From positions 1 to 64,000 of the forward strand of contig JAUIMC010000015.1 in the NCBI GenBank assembly GCA_030433215.1: a stretch of DNA of 64,000 bases, given 5' to 3'. Position 1 is the first letter of the stretch; every line of letters begins with the position of its first letter. Made by a program: the position numbers and the translations under genes. The notes below the pieces were generated by a model. The model was not told the DNA's origin and did not search any database. It saw nothing but the letters and a program-made list of their open reading frames with translations. Positions 26,720 through 35,400 of this stretch are shown here, one piece after another. The DNA comes from Alphaproteobacteria bacterium. GTDB taxonomy: Bacteria > Pseudomonadota > Alphaproteobacteria > Caulobacterales > Parvularculaceae.

Positions 26720-27076
26720 TCAGCGCCGGCGCGCTTTCGCCGGGGCAGGCTGCAAGCGGAGCGGAAAGAGCGGGATGGGCTTGCCCTTGTCGTCGTCTTT
26801 CTCCTCACGCGGCAGCAGGAACACCGCCGTGCCCATGGAGCCGGCGCCCCAGGTGATCATCATCACGACCATCAGCATGACGACCGCCATCGGGCCCACG
26901 GACGATTCCCTTACCAGCGCGCCAAGCCCGCCAATGTCGAACCAGATCAGGGCGGCGACGAAGATCCAGCCGCTCACCGTGCCGATGAAAAGATGCGTCA
27001 GCAGGAAGCGCACCAGCCGCCAGTCGACGCCCTTTCGGGAGCGGCCGGTCGCTGCGCTGTCTTCACGGGGGTCCAT
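26720..27076 (-). CDS. Small conserved-looking membrane protein, unknown function
   Basis: A 118-residue protein with a hydrophilic N-terminus, two membrane helices (FLLTHLFIGTVSGWIFVAALIWFDIGG and VGPMAVVMLMVVMMITWGAGSMGTAVFLL) and a basic proline-rich tail (FPLRLQPAPAKARRR). The composition and the GAGSMGTAVF turn look like a genuine alphaproteobacterial membrane protein, but I cannot name a family. It converges with the LysE gene, four bases apart. Confidence 0.65.
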   Translation of the reverse strand: MDPREDSAATGRSRKGVDWRLVRFLLTHLFIGTVSGWIFVAALIWFDIGGLGALVRESSVGPMAVVMLMVVMMITWGAGSMGTAVFLLPREEKDDDKGKPIPLFPLRLQPAPAKARRR

Positions 27077-27219
27077 AGTGAAAATCTATATCCGCCAGAG
27101 GTTCCGCGCATTGCGGCATGACGCCGCCAGCCTGTCCCGCCTCGCTGCTATTGCCGCCTGGGATTTGCGCCGTGCTGGGCTAGGATGGCCGCAAATAGAA
27201 CATAACGAGGAGAGGGCTC
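27077..27219. other. Divergent intergenic region upstream of an SDR gene
   Basis: This 143-base gap lies between the small membrane protein and the divergent SDR gene. It includes TTGCGC (27165) followed by GCTAGGAT (27179), a weak promoter-like pair with only eight bases between, and a good ribosome site (CGAGGAGAG) before the SDR start. No other feature seen. Confidence 0.25.
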
Positions 27220-27993
27220 ATGGGACGCGTCAGCGGAAAGAAGGTGGTGATTACCGGCGGGGCGCAGGGGCTGGGCGCCTGTTTTGCGCGCATGCTGGCC
27301 GACGAAGGCGCGAAGGTTTTCCTGACCGATGTAAACGGCGAGGGCGCGGAGAAGACCGCCGCCGCGATCAATGAAAAACACGCCGGCGCCGCCGCTTCCA
27401 TCAAGCATGACGTGACCAGCGCCGACGACTGGAAGGCGGCGCTCGAAGCGGCGTCCGCGTTCATGGGCGGCGTCGACACGCTCATCAACAATGCCGGGGT
27501 CGGGTCCTTCGGCAGCATCGAGACGGAAACGCAGGAGAACTGGCGGCGCACGCAGTCCATCGACGTCGATTCCATTTTCACCGGCACGCAGCTGGCGATG
27601 CCTTATCTCAAAGCCTCTCAGCCGGGCTCGATCATCAATATCTCCTCGGTGGCGGGTCTCATCGCCGACGGCAATATGATCGCCTACAATGCCGCGAAAG
27701 CGGCGGTCTGGATGATGACCAAATCCATCGGCCTCCACTGCGCGCGGGCGGGTTATGATATCCGCTGCAATTCCGTGCACCCCGTGTTCACCCGCACGCC
27801 GATTATCGACCCGCTGATCGAAATGGGCGGCGGCGGCGACGACGGCGAGAAGCGCCTTGTCCAGCAGATCCCCTGGCGCCGCCTCGCGGAGCCGGAGGAT
27901 GTGGGCTATTGCATCCTTTATCTGGCCTCTGACGAATCGCGCTTCATCAACGCTTCGGAGTTCAAGATCGACGGCGGCATCACGGCGCAATAG
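27220..27993 (+). CDS. SDR-family oxidoreductase, hydroxysteroid/alcohol dehydrogenase-like
   Basis: A 257-residue NAD(P)-dependent classical short-chain dehydrogenase. Cofactor motif TGGAQGLGACFARML (residues 11-25), acidic strand end FLTDVNGEG suggesting NAD preference, NNAGVGSFG, catalytic serine region SIINISSVAGL, and Y-x-x-x-K in AYNAAKAAVWMMTKS. The C-terminal VGYCILYLASDESRFINASEFKIDGGITAQ is typical. It resembles 3-hydroxysteroid and cyclic-alcohol dehydrogenases; the substrate is unresolved. Confidence 0.9.
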   Translation: MGRVSGKKVVITGGAQGLGACFARMLADEGAKVFLTDVNGEGAEKTAAAINEKHAGAAASIKHDVTSADDWKAALEAASAFMGGVDTLINNAGVGSFGSIETETQENWRRTQSIDVDSIFTGTQLAMPYLKASQPGSIINISSVAGLIADGNMIAYNAAKAAVWMMTKSIGLHCARAGYDIRCNSVHPVFTRTPIIDPLIEMGGGGDDGEKRLVQQIPWRRLAEPEDVGYCILYLASDESRFINASEFKIDGGITAQ

Positions 27994-28031
27994 GCGCCGG
28001 GTGCGCTTAATCTGAGGCCGGCGGTTAACTT

Positions 28032-28056
28032 TTGACTGACCCGGCCGCGCTAAACC
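28032..28056 (+). promoter_or_regulatory. Putative Caulobacter-type housekeeping promoter of lemA
   Basis: TTGACT at 28032-28037 and GCTAAACC at 28049-28056 are separated by 11 bases. The Caulobacter vegetative sigma-factor consensus is TTGACGS, 10-14 bases, GCTANAWC, so both boxes and the spacing fit with a single mismatch in the -10 box. The site lies 100 bases before the LemA start. A short hairpin (AACCCCG 28053-28059 with CGGGGTT 28069-28075) overlaps the -10 end. Confidence 0.45.
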
Positions 28057-28155
28057 CCGTGCGGATTGCGGGGTTCGGGCGAACCCCCTAAACTGACAGG
28101 GAAATTCCGCCGCGCGGCGAGACGGGGCGCGCGGCCCAGCAACAAAGGAGACGCC

Positions 28156-28719
28156 ATGTCCGGCATTCTCATTTTCCTCGGCCTTGTCGTCGTTGTCGTT
28201 GTTTTCGTCATCACGATTTACAACCGCATCGTCGCGCTTTCTCAGCGCACGGAGCAGGCCTTCGCCGACGTGGACGTGCAGCTGAAGCAGCGCCATGACC
28301 TGATCCCCAATCTCGTGGAGACGGTGAAAGGCTACGCGACGCATGAACGCGAGACCCTGAACGAGGTCATTGAAGCGCGCAACGCCGCGCAGGCCGCGCA
28401 CGGGCCGGCCGAGCAAGGTGCGGCGGAAGGCGTTCTCGGCGCCGCTTTGGGCAAGCTCTTCGCGCTCGCCGAGGCCTATCCCGATCTCAAGGCCAACACG
28501 AACTTCCTCGAGCTTCAAAACGAACTGTCCGACGTTGAGAACAAGATCGCCGCGGCGCGGCGCTTCTTCAACAATGCGGTGCAGGAGTTCAACACGGCGA
28601 TCCAGCAGATCCCGGGCAATCTCGTGGCGCCGCTCGGCGGCTTCAGCCAGAAGGAATATTTCGAAATTCCCGAAGGCAGCCGCGCCCAGATCGAAACCGC
28701 GCCGGAAGTGAAGTTCTAA
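28156..28719 (+). CDS. LemA family protein
   Basis: A 187-residue membrane-anchored helical protein. It has one N-terminal membrane helix (LIFLGLVVVVVVFVITIYN) followed by the LemA signature FADVDVQLKQRHDLIPNLVETVKGYATHERETLNEV, and later YPDLKANTNFLELQNELSDVENKIAAARRFFNNAVQEFNT. The start is set by AAAGGAG ahead of the ATG at 28156; an upstream in-frame ATG has no homology. LemA genes are usually paired with an M48 protease gene, as here with one acetyltransferase between. Function is not established. Confidence 0.93.
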   Translation: MSGILIFLGLVVVVVVFVITIYNRIVALSQRTEQAFADVDVQLKQRHDLIPNLVETVKGYATHERETLNEVIEARNAAQAAHGPAEQGAAEGVLGAALGKLFALAEAYPDLKANTNFLELQNELSDVENKIAAARRFFNNAVQEFNTAIQQIPGNLVAPLGGFSQKEYFEIPEGSRAQIETAPEVKF

Positions 28720-28721
28720 CC

Positions 28722-29345
28722 ATGCCTGATGGGCGGCCCGTCTTGCGCGCCGCCGGGATGGACGATGCGGACGCGGCGGCGGATATCCTCGCCGCCGCCT
28801 TCGCCGCCGACCCGGTGATGCGCTGGACATTCGGGGGGAACGGCGCCTTTCATACGATCTTTTATGAACTCGCCCGCGGGGTCTATTTGAAGCACGGCTT
28901 CGGGCATATTGCGGAAGGTGGTTCTGGCGAGCATAGGGCGGCGACGCTCTGGCTTCCGGCCGGCGTTCCCCTGAACCTGCCGCAACTGAATCAATTAAGG
29001 ATCGCGTCGTCGGTGATCCGCCATGGAGGTTTCAGCGCCGCCGCGCGCGCGCTGAAGGTCGCGGACATCCTCGAAACACATCATCCGGAAGAGCCGCATT
29101 TTTATCTTTTTGCTGTGGGCGTGGCGCCGCGCGCGCGAGGGAAAGGGCTTGGCGGCGCGCTGTTGCGCGAAGGCCTGAAACGCGCCGACCAAGAGGGCGC
29201 GCTCGCCTATCTCGAAAACTCCAACCCGAAAAACACGCCGCTTTACGAACGGCTCGGCTTTCGGGTGACGGCGCCGTTGCCTTTGCCGGAGGGCGCGCCG
29301 CCGCTGCTTTCCATGCTGCGCGCGCCAGGCGAGGAGGCGGCGTAA
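28722..29345 (+). CDS. GNAT N-acetyltransferase
   Basis: A 207-residue acetyltransferase of the GNAT fold, closest by pattern to the group opening ADAAADILAAAFAADPVMRWTFG. The acetyl-CoA binding segment is LFAVGVAPRARGKGLGGALLREGLKRAD, where R-G-K-G-L-G is the pyrophosphate loop, and the C-terminal NSNPKNTPLYERLGFRVTAPLPLP closes the fold. It lies two bases after lemA and overlaps the M48 gene by one base, so the three are one transcription unit. Substrate unknown. Confidence 0.88.
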   Translation: MPDGRPVLRAAGMDDADAAADILAAAFAADPVMRWTFGGNGAFHTIFYELARGVYLKHGFGHIAEGGSGEHRAATLWLPAGVPLNLPQLNQLRIASSVIRHGGFSAAARALKVADILETHHPEEPHFYLFAVGVAPRARGKGLGGALLREGLKRADQEGALAYLENSNPKNTPLYERLGFRVTAPLPLPEGAPPLLSMLRAPGEEAA

Positions 29346-30310
29346 TGGGCGCCTTCGGCCTTCAGACCCATATCTGGAACAACAATCTGAAATCTCTCGT
29401 CCTGCTGGCGGGGTTTCCGGTTTTGTTGCTGCTTTTGATGTACGGGCTGTCGGTCGGTTATGTGGGGCTCACCGAGCCAATCAATACTGTCGGCGAGGGC
29501 ATGATGCTCGCCTTACAGCATTTGCAGCGGCTCTGGCCTTTCGCTTTTCTCGGCGCGGGGCTGTGGTTCGTCATCGCCTGCTTTTCCTATCAGTCGATCA
29601 TCGAGGCGTCTGTCGGTGCGCGTAGCCTGACGCGAAAAGAGGCGCCGGAACTTTATAATCTGCTTGAAAATCTCTGCGTTTCGCGCGGCCTCACCATGCC
29701 GAAGCTCAACATCATCGAGACGCCGGCCTTGAACGCCTTCGCCAGCGGCCTCTCGGAAAAAAGCTACACGGTGACGGTGACGCGCGGGCTCATCGAAACC
29801 CTCGACCGGGACGAGATTGAGGCGGTGCTCGCCCATGAGCTGACCCACATCATGAACAAGGATGTGCGGCTTTTGATCATCGCCGTGATCTTCGTCGGGG
29901 TCTTCTCTTTTTTCGGCGAGCTTGTCTTCCGCAACATGTTCTATCGCGGCGTCAGGATCGGCGGACATACACGCTCGCGCAGCGGCGACAGCCGCGGCGG
30001 AGGCATTCTCATTCTTATCGCCATCGCCCTGATCGTCATCGCCTATGTGCTGGCGCTCGTCATCCGCTTTTCCCTGTCGCAAAAGCGCGAATATCTCGCC
30101 GACGCCGGCGCGGCGGAGCTGACCCGCAATCCCGACGCCATGATCTCGGCTCTGAAGAAGATCTCCGGCCATTCGACCGTCGACGCGCCGAACGACATCC
30201 AGCAGATGATGGTCGACAATGCCCATCCCTTCGCCGGCGTTTTCGCCACGCACCCGCCTATAGAAAAACGCATTGGCGCGCTGGTGAAATTTGCGGGCGG
30301 CCTCGCTTAA
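29345..30310 (+). CDS. M48 family metalloprotease (HtpX-like)
   Basis: A 321-residue zinc protease of the inner membrane. Two N-terminal membrane helices (SLVLLAGFPVLLLLLMYGLSV and LWPFAFLGAGLWFVIACF) precede the catalytic region PALNAFASGLSEKSYTVTVTRGLIETLDRDEIEAVLAHELTHIMNKD with the HELTH zinc site. Two further helices follow, then the third zinc ligand region REYLADAGAAELTRNPDAM. It ends FATHPPIEKRIGAL. This is the domain plan of HtpX-type membrane quality-control proteases. Overlaps the preceding GNAT gene by one base, downstream of lemA. Confidence 0.93.
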   Translation: MGAFGLQTHIWNNNLKSLVLLAGFPVLLLLLMYGLSVGYVGLTEPINTVGEGMMLALQHLQRLWPFAFLGAGLWFVIACFSYQSIIEASVGARSLTRKEAPELYNLLENLCVSRGLTMPKLNIIETPALNAFASGLSEKSYTVTVTRGLIETLDRDEIEAVLAHELTHIMNKDVRLLIIAVIFVGVFSFFGELVFRNMFYRGVRIGGHTRSRSGDSRGGGILILIAIALIVIAYVLALVIRFSLSQKREYLADAGAAELTRNPDAMISALKKISGHSTVDAPNDIQQMMVDNAHPFAGVFATHPPIEKRIGALVKFAGGLA

Positions 30311-31074
30311 GCAGCAGTCCTCTTGCCGAAGCCTTTGTCGGTCTTCATCAGCCTGTCCCAGAACCGGAAATAAAGCCCGTAATTGGCGCTGTAATCGGTG
30401 TGGTGAACATCGTGATGCGTGGCCGAGATGACATGCCGTCCGAAAAGTCCATGAGTCAGCCGGCGCGGCAGGATTTCCCAGCCTGCATGATTGGTGATGC
30501 TGACGACGGTCATGAAGATCAGCAGGAAGAAGACGACCCCCACATGGATCGGGATGAAAAACGTCGCGAGCGGCAGCGGCCAGGCGCTGATGAGCGACTC
30601 CCAGGGGTGAAAGGAAAAGCCCGCCCAGGGCGTCGGATGGCGCGAGCGGTGATGGGCGAGATGCATGGCGCGAAACAGTTTCGGGTGATGCATCGCCCGG
30701 TGCGACCAGTAGAAATACGCGTCATGGATCGCAAGATAGAGGAAGGCGGAAACGGGCGCCCACAGCCAGTCGCCGATCCCGTTCATCTCCGTATAGATCG
30801 CCGTGCCGCCATGTTTGAACGCCTCGATGACGATCGCGCCAGGCGCGGCGTAAATCAGCGACGACAGAAGCGACATGCGGATTTCGAAGGACACGATTTT
30901 CCGCGTCGGCCGCACCGGCGACAGGCGCGTCGCCCGGACCTTTTCTTCGGGCCGACCCCATAACAGCCAGTAGAAGAGCCCGGCGACCGCGAAATAGCGC
31001 GCCCAGATGATCGCGGTGAGCGCGGCGTAGGTGAACGCCAGCTCGCCAGCGCTGATGTCGGAAAGCCAATTCAT
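30307..31074 (-). CDS. Sterol desaturase/fatty acid hydroxylase family di-iron membrane enzyme
   Basis: A 255-residue membrane enzyme with the three histidine clusters of the family: HDAYFYWSHRAMHH, HLAHHRSRHPTPW and HHDVHHTDYSANYGLYFRFWDRLM. Several membrane helices surround them. The family includes sterol desaturases, fatty-acid and carotenoid-ring hydroxylases. It abuts the carotenoid genes in divergent orientation (60 bases from crtY), so a role in modifying carotenoid or another isoprenoid (such as hopanoid) is plausible, possibly a ring hydroxylase comparable to CrtG; the sequence alone does not decide. Overlaps the M48 gene end by four bases. Confidence 0.85.
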   Translation of the reverse strand: MNWLSDISAGELAFTYAALTAIIWARYFAVAGLFYWLLWGRPEEKVRATRLSPVRPTRKIVSFEIRMSLLSSLIYAAPGAIVIEAFKHGGTAIYTEMNGIGDWLWAPVSAFLYLAIHDAYFYWSHRAMHHPKLFRAMHLAHHRSRHPTPWAGFSFHPWESLISAWPLPLATFFIPIHVGVVFFLLIFMTVVSITNHAGWEILPRRLTHGLFGRHVISATHHDVHHTDYSANYGLYFRFWDRLMKTDKGFGKRTAA

Positions 31075-31134
31075 CAGCGACTTCTAGCGAAATTCCGTTA
31101 GACTGTCATCGAAGGCAAGGAGCCGAAAACCGGC

Positions 31135-32310
31135 ATGAGCGACATTGATCTGGCGATATTGGGCGGCGGCCTGGCGGGGGGCCTTGCGGCGCTCGCGCTC
31201 AAGCGCCGCCGGCCGGATTTGTCCGTCAAGCTGATCGAGGCGGGGCCGCGGCTCGGCGGCGAGCACACCTGGTCGTTTCATGACACGGACCTGACGCCTG
31301 AGGGCATGGCGCTCATCGAACTGCTGATCTCCTGTCGCTGGCCGGCGCAGCAGGTGAAATTCCCGGCTTATGAACGCCGCCTATCCACCGGCTACAATTC
31401 CATCGCCTCATCGCGGTTTCATGACGTGCTGATGGAAGCGCTCGGCGCAAGCGTTGTGCTCGGCGGTTCCGTTGAGAAAGCCGCGCCCGAAACCGTCACG
31501 TTAAGCTCCGGCGAAACCATCCGCGCCAACGCCGTGCTCGACTGTCGCGGCGGCGTTTCATCGCCGCATCTGAAGCTTGGCTTCCAGAAATTTGTCGGCC
31601 AGGAGTTGCGGCTCGCCGCGCCGCATGGCCTCGACGCGCCGATCATCATGGACGCCACCGTGCCGCAGCTCGACGGCTATCGTTTCATTTATGTGCTTCC
31701 TTTCGACGAACGCACCGTGCTGATCGAGGATACGCGCTATGCGGATGGCCCCGACCTGCCGGTCGAAGTCTTTCGCAAGGAGATCGCCGGTTACGCGGCG
31801 GCTCAAGGCTGGCGCATCGACGAAATTATCCGCGAGGAAGAGGGCGTGTTGCCGATCGCGCTCGGCGGCGACATCGACGGCTTTTGGGATGAAAAGCTGC
31901 AAGATGTCGACGGCGCCGTGGCGCGGGGCGGCATGCGCGCCGGACTGTTTCATCCGCTAACCGGCTATTCGCTGCCGGACGCCGTTGCGCTGGCGCTTGA
32001 GATCGCCGGGCAGGACGACCTTTCCGCGCCTGCTCTCTATAATGTGACCAGAGGCTATTCGACGCGGGTCTGGCGCGAACGCAGTTTTTATCGCTTTCTG
32101 ACGCGCATGTTGTTTCTCGCAGCGTCGCCCGAAAACCGTTACGGCGTGCTTCAACGGTTCTATAAAATGCCCCTGCCGCTGATCGAACGGTTTTATGCGG
32201 GGCGGTCGAGTTTTGCTGACAGGGCGCGCATCCTGATGGGCAAGCCGCCGGTGCCGGTCTTCAAGGCGGCGGGCGTGATGCGCGAACAAAGCGTGATGGA
32301 AAACGGATAG
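31135..32310 (+). CDS. crtY: Lycopene beta-cyclase CrtY
   Basis: FAD/NAD(P)-binding cyclase that closes both ends of lycopene to give beta-carotene. The 391 residues begin with the dinucleotide fold DLAILGGGLAGGLAALAL and the diagnostic GEHTWSFHDTDL. FIYVLPFDERTVLIEDTRYAD is the second conserved block, and GMRAGLFHPLTGYSLPDAVALA and NRYGVLQRFYKMPLPLIERFYAG mark the C-terminal half. First gene of crtY-crtI-crtB; six bases separate it from crtI. Confidence 0.95.
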   Translation: MSDIDLAILGGGLAGGLAALALKRRRPDLSVKLIEAGPRLGGEHTWSFHDTDLTPEGMALIELLISCRWPAQQVKFPAYERRLSTGYNSIASSRFHDVLMEALGASVVLGGSVEKAAPETVTLSSGETIRANAVLDCRGGVSSPHLKLGFQKFVGQELRLAAPHGLDAPIIMDATVPQLDGYRFIYVLPFDERTVLIEDTRYADGPDLPVEVFRKEIAGYAAAQGWRIDEIIREEEGVLPIALGGDIDGFWDEKLQDVDGAVARGGMRAGLFHPLTGYSLPDAVALALEIAGQDDLSAPALYNVTRGYSTRVWRERSFYRFLTRMLFLAASPENRYGVLQRFYKMPLPLIERFYAGRSSFADRARILMGKPPVPVFKAAGVMREQSVMENG

Positions 32311-32316
32311 GAACGC

Positions 32317-33825
32317 ATGGGCGAAGTCAAGAAAGCGGCGGTCATCGGTTCGGGATTTGGCGGACTGGCGCTCGCCATCCGGCTGCAATCGGCGGGCGTT
32401 CAGACGACGATCTTTGAAAAGCGCGACATGCCGGGCGGGCGCGCTTATGTCTACAAGCAAGACGGTTTCACGTTCGATGCGGGGCCGACGGTCATCACCG
32501 ACCCGTCCGCGCTGGAAGAACTGTTCGCGCTGACGGGCCGCCAGCTTTCCGATTATGTGGAGCTCATCAATGTGGATCCGTTCTACCGGCTTTGCTGGGA
32601 AGACGGCTACACATTTGACTATTGCAGCGACGAGGAACGGCTATACGAACAGATTGAGGCGAAGAACCCGGAAGACCTCGAAGGCTACAAGCGGTTTTAC
32701 GAATTCTCCGAAAAGGTTTTCGAGGAAGGCTATTTAAAGCTCGGGGCCGTGCCGTTCCTCAATTTCTGGTCGATGATCCGCGTCGCGCCGCAACTGACGC
32801 AACTGCAAAGTTTCCGCAGCGTTTACGGGCGGCTCTCCGATTTCATCAAGGACCCGCAACTGCGTCAGGCTTTCAGCTTTCACACGCTGCTTGTGGGCGG
32901 CGATCCGTTCAAGACCTCGTCCATTTATGCGCTTATTCACGCGCTGGAACGCAAATGGGGCGTGTGGTTCCCGCGTGGCGGCACCGGCGCGCTGGTGTCG
33001 GGACTGGCGCGGTTTTTCACCGATCTCGGCGGCAAGATTTATCTGAACGCGCCTGTGGCGGAACTGATCACGAAAGACGGGCTCATTGATGAGGTCGTAT
33101 TGGAAGACGGGCGCCGCGAGCGCTTTGACGCCGTGGCGTCCAACGCCGACATCGTGCACACTTACGACAAGCTTCTCGGCAAGGATGCGCGCGGCGCGCA
33201 GATGGGCCGGACGCTGAAAGGAAAACGCTTTTCCAATTCGCTGTTCGTCGCCTATTTCGGCCTGAAACGAAAGCATGACCATCTGGCGCATCACTCGATC
33301 CTGTTCGGGCCGCGCTATCGTGAACTGATTTCGGAGATCTTTTCCGGCCCCGACCTGCCCGAGGATTTCTCGCTTTATCTGCACATGCCGACCAAGACCG
33401 ACCCGGCGCTGGCGCCTGAAGGCTGCTCGACTTTTTACGCCCTGGCGCCGGTGCCTAATCTCGAAAAGGCGGATATCGACTGGGCGGTGGAAGGGCCAAA
33501 ATATCGCGACCGCATCCTCGACTATCTCGAAAAGCGCTACATACCGGGCCTGCGTGAGGACCTCGTGACGAGCCATATCTTCACGCCCGCGGATTTCGAG
33601 ACCGAATTGAACGCCCATGCGGGATCGGCCTTCTCCATCGAGCCGATCCTGACGCAATCGGCCTATTTCCGCACCCATAACCGCGACGATAAAATTCCCA
33701 ATCTCTATTTCGCGGGCGCCGGCACGCATCCGGGCGCCGGCGTGCCAGGCGTCGTCGGCTCGGCGAAAGCGACGGCGAGCCTGATGCTGGAGGACCTGGC
33801 CCCCGCGATCAAGGCCGCGCAATAG
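32317..33825 (+). CDS. crtI: Phytoene desaturase CrtI
   Basis: FAD-dependent enzyme that introduces four double bonds into phytoene to form lycopene. The 502-residue protein opens with AAVIGSGFGGLALAIRLQSAGV...EKRDMPGGRAYVYKQDGFTFDAGPTVIT and ends with the bacterial-type phytoene dehydrogenase signature NLYFAGAGTHPGAGVPGVVGSAKATASLML. Length and motifs are standard. Its TAG stop overlaps the crtB GTG start by one base (TAGTG). Confidence 0.96.
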   Translation: MGEVKKAAVIGSGFGGLALAIRLQSAGVQTTIFEKRDMPGGRAYVYKQDGFTFDAGPTVITDPSALEELFALTGRQLSDYVELINVDPFYRLCWEDGYTFDYCSDEERLYEQIEAKNPEDLEGYKRFYEFSEKVFEEGYLKLGAVPFLNFWSMIRVAPQLTQLQSFRSVYGRLSDFIKDPQLRQAFSFHTLLVGGDPFKTSSIYALIHALERKWGVWFPRGGTGALVSGLARFFTDLGGKIYLNAPVAELITKDGLIDEVVLEDGRRERFDAVASNADIVHTYDKLLGKDARGAQMGRTLKGKRFSNSLFVAYFGLKRKHDHLAHHSILFGPRYRELISEIFSGPDLPEDFSLYLHMPTKTDPALAPEGCSTFYALAPVPNLEKADIDWAVEGPKYRDRILDYLEKRYIPGLREDLVTSHIFTPADFETELNAHAGSAFSIEPILTQSAYFRTHNRDDKIPNLYFAGAGTHPGAGVPGVVGSAKATASLMLEDLAPAIKAAQ

Positions 33826-34799
33826 TGACCGCCGCGGAGACGGAAGCGCGGCTTGCAGAGCATGGCGCGGAGAGCATCGCCAAAGGATCGAAAAGTTTCG
33901 CGCTCGCCTCTTTGCTGTTTGGCAAGGCGATGCAAGCTGATGTCCACATGCTTTATGCCTGGTGCCGTCATTGCGACGATGTGATTGACGGACAGACGCT
34001 CGGCGGCGACGCGCCCGACGGCAGACTTTCCCGCGAAGACATGCACAACCGGCTGGAGTTGTTGCGCGCGCAAACGAAGATGGCGCTGAACGGGGAGCGC
34101 ACCAGGGTTCCCGCCTTCGACGGGTTCTCGGGCGTCGCCGCGCGCCGGCGCATTCCCGAAGCCTATCCCATGGACCTCCTCGACGGCTTCGCCCACGACG
34201 CCGAAGGCCGGACTTATGAAACGCTCGATGCGCTGATGGACTATTGCTACGGCGTCGCCGGCGTCGTCGGGGTGATGATGGCGATTGTTATGGGTGTCTC
34301 GCCTGAAGACGAAGAAACGCTCGACCGCGCCTGCGATCTCGGGCTCGCCTTTCAGCTCACCAATATCTGCCGCGATGTCGTCGATGACGCAGAAGGCGGG
34401 CGGATCTACCTGCCGCTCGACTGGTTGAAGCAGGCCGGCGTGCCGGGAACGCCGGAAGCCTTGCGCGACCCCGCGAACCGTAATGCGATCGCCTCCGTCG
34501 TTGCGAAGGTGCTGAGGGAAGCCGACCGCTATTACGATTCATCGAGAGAGGGCGCGCGGCGTTTGCCCATGCGCGCTGCGGCGGCGGTGCTCGCCGCGCG
34601 CAATGTCTATCGCGAGATCGGACGCAAGGTTGAAAGGCTTGGGCCCGCTGCATGGGACAAACGCACAGTCATATCCAATCCGAGAAAATTATGGCTCGCC
34701 GCGTCGGGCATGGCTGCAAGCGGCGCGCAGGCGGCGTTCTTGCGCAGGCGTCCTTTAAGGCCGCGCGGCGATCTTTGGACAAGGCCTTCGAGAAGCTAA
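33825..34799 (+). CDS. crtB: Phytoene synthase CrtB
   Basis: Squalene/phytoene synthase-family enzyme that joins two geranylgeranyl diphosphates into phytoene. The two Asp-rich motifs are HCDDVIDG (near residue 50) and LTNICRDVVDDAEGGRIYLP (near residue 180), with GVAGVVGVMMAIVMG between. It uses a GTG start inside the crtI stop. The 324-residue length is normal, though the last 25 residues (RRRPLRPRGDLWTRPSRS) are basic and lie next to a palindromic repeat that starts just after the stop. Confidence 0.95.
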   Translation: MTAAETEARLAEHGAESIAKGSKSFALASLLFGKAMQADVHMLYAWCRHCDDVIDGQTLGGDAPDGRLSREDMHNRLELLRAQTKMALNGERTRVPAFDGFSGVAARRRIPEAYPMDLLDGFAHDAEGRTYETLDALMDYCYGVAGVVGVMMAIVMGVSPEDEETLDRACDLGLAFQLTNICRDVVDDAEGGRIYLPLDWLKQAGVPGTPEALRDPANRNAIASVVAKVLREADRYYDSSREGARRLPMRAAAAVLAARNVYREIGRKVERLGPAAWDKRTVISNPRKLWLAASGMAASGAQAAFLRRRPLRPRGDLWTRPSRS

Positions 34800-34813
34800 C
34801 TTGTGTCCGCTCT

Positions 34814-34881
34814 TTCCCGCGAAAGCGGGAATCCATATTTTGAAATCAACACGGGTGGGCTGGACCCCCGCCTGCGCGGGG
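34814..34881. repeat. Extragenic palindromic repeat pair after crtB
   Basis: Two hairpins lie in the gap between the convergent ends of crtB and crtZ: TTCCCGC (34814-34820) with GCGGGAA (34825-34831) around GAAA, and CCCCGC (34866-34871) with GCGGGG (34876-34881). Translated, the two halves give the widely seen RKRES and WTPACAGM peptides of a dispersed proteobacterial repeat family. It may also help end transcription of both operons. It differs in sequence from the repeat inside shc. Confidence 0.8.
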
Positions 34882-34897
34882 ATGAGCGGTCTTTTTA

Positions 34898-35392
34898 TTA
34901 AGCTTTCGCCGGCGTGCGCATGGTCTTGTCCTGCGTTGCGGCAAGCATTGTTTTCAAGCGTTGCGGCGATGGCGCGAAAATGAAGCCGAAAGAAACGCAG
35001 CCATGCTTGCCTTCGACGGCGTGATGTAGCCGGTGCGCCTGCACGACGCGGGCGAGATAGCCTTTTTTCGGTCTCAGGCCGAAATCGATCCGGCGATGCA
35101 CGAGAATGTCGTGAAAGAAGAAATAGATGAGGCCGTAGCCGAGAATGCCGAGGCCTGCCGCCAGCGCCAGCGGCGTTCCGTGGACGCCGAAATACATCAG
35201 CACCATGGAAGGGATCGCGAAAAAGACGGCGAACCAGTCGTTTTTCTCGAACGCCCCTTCGCGGGGTTCATGATGGGATTTGTGTAAGGACCACAAGAAG
35301 CCGTGCATCACATATTTATGGGTGATCCAGGCGACCGTCTCCATCAGGAGGATGAAACCGATCAGAACTGCAATGAAGGCGAGGGCGTCCAT
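34898..35392 (-). CDS. crtZ: Beta-carotene hydroxylase CrtZ
   Basis: Membrane di-iron hydroxylase that adds 3-hydroxyls to beta-ionone rings, converting beta-carotene to zeaxanthin. The 164-residue protein has the complete set of histidine clusters: HKYVMHG, HKSHHEPREGAFEKNDWFAVFF, HDILVHRR and HRLHHAVEGKHGCVSFGF. The start at MDALAFIAVLIGF is chosen because upstream in-frame sequence is the antisense end of crtE-proximal DNA with no family match. It lies nine bases after crtE on the same strand. Confidence 0.93.
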   Translation of the reverse strand: MDALAFIAVLIGFILLMETVAWITHKYVMHGFLWSLHKSHHEPREGAFEKNDWFAVFFAIPSMVLMYFGVHGTPLALAAGLGILGYGLIYFFFHDILVHRRIDFGLRPKKGYLARVVQAHRLHHAVEGKHGCVSFGFIFAPSPQRLKTMLAATQDKTMRTPAKA

Positions 35393-35400
35393 GATGCGCG

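Noticed and set aside
27148-28830. Long minus-strand open frame across the SDR and LemA genes
   Set aside because: It crosses two well-supported sense genes and an intergenic gap, with Arg-rich composition typical of antisense reading.
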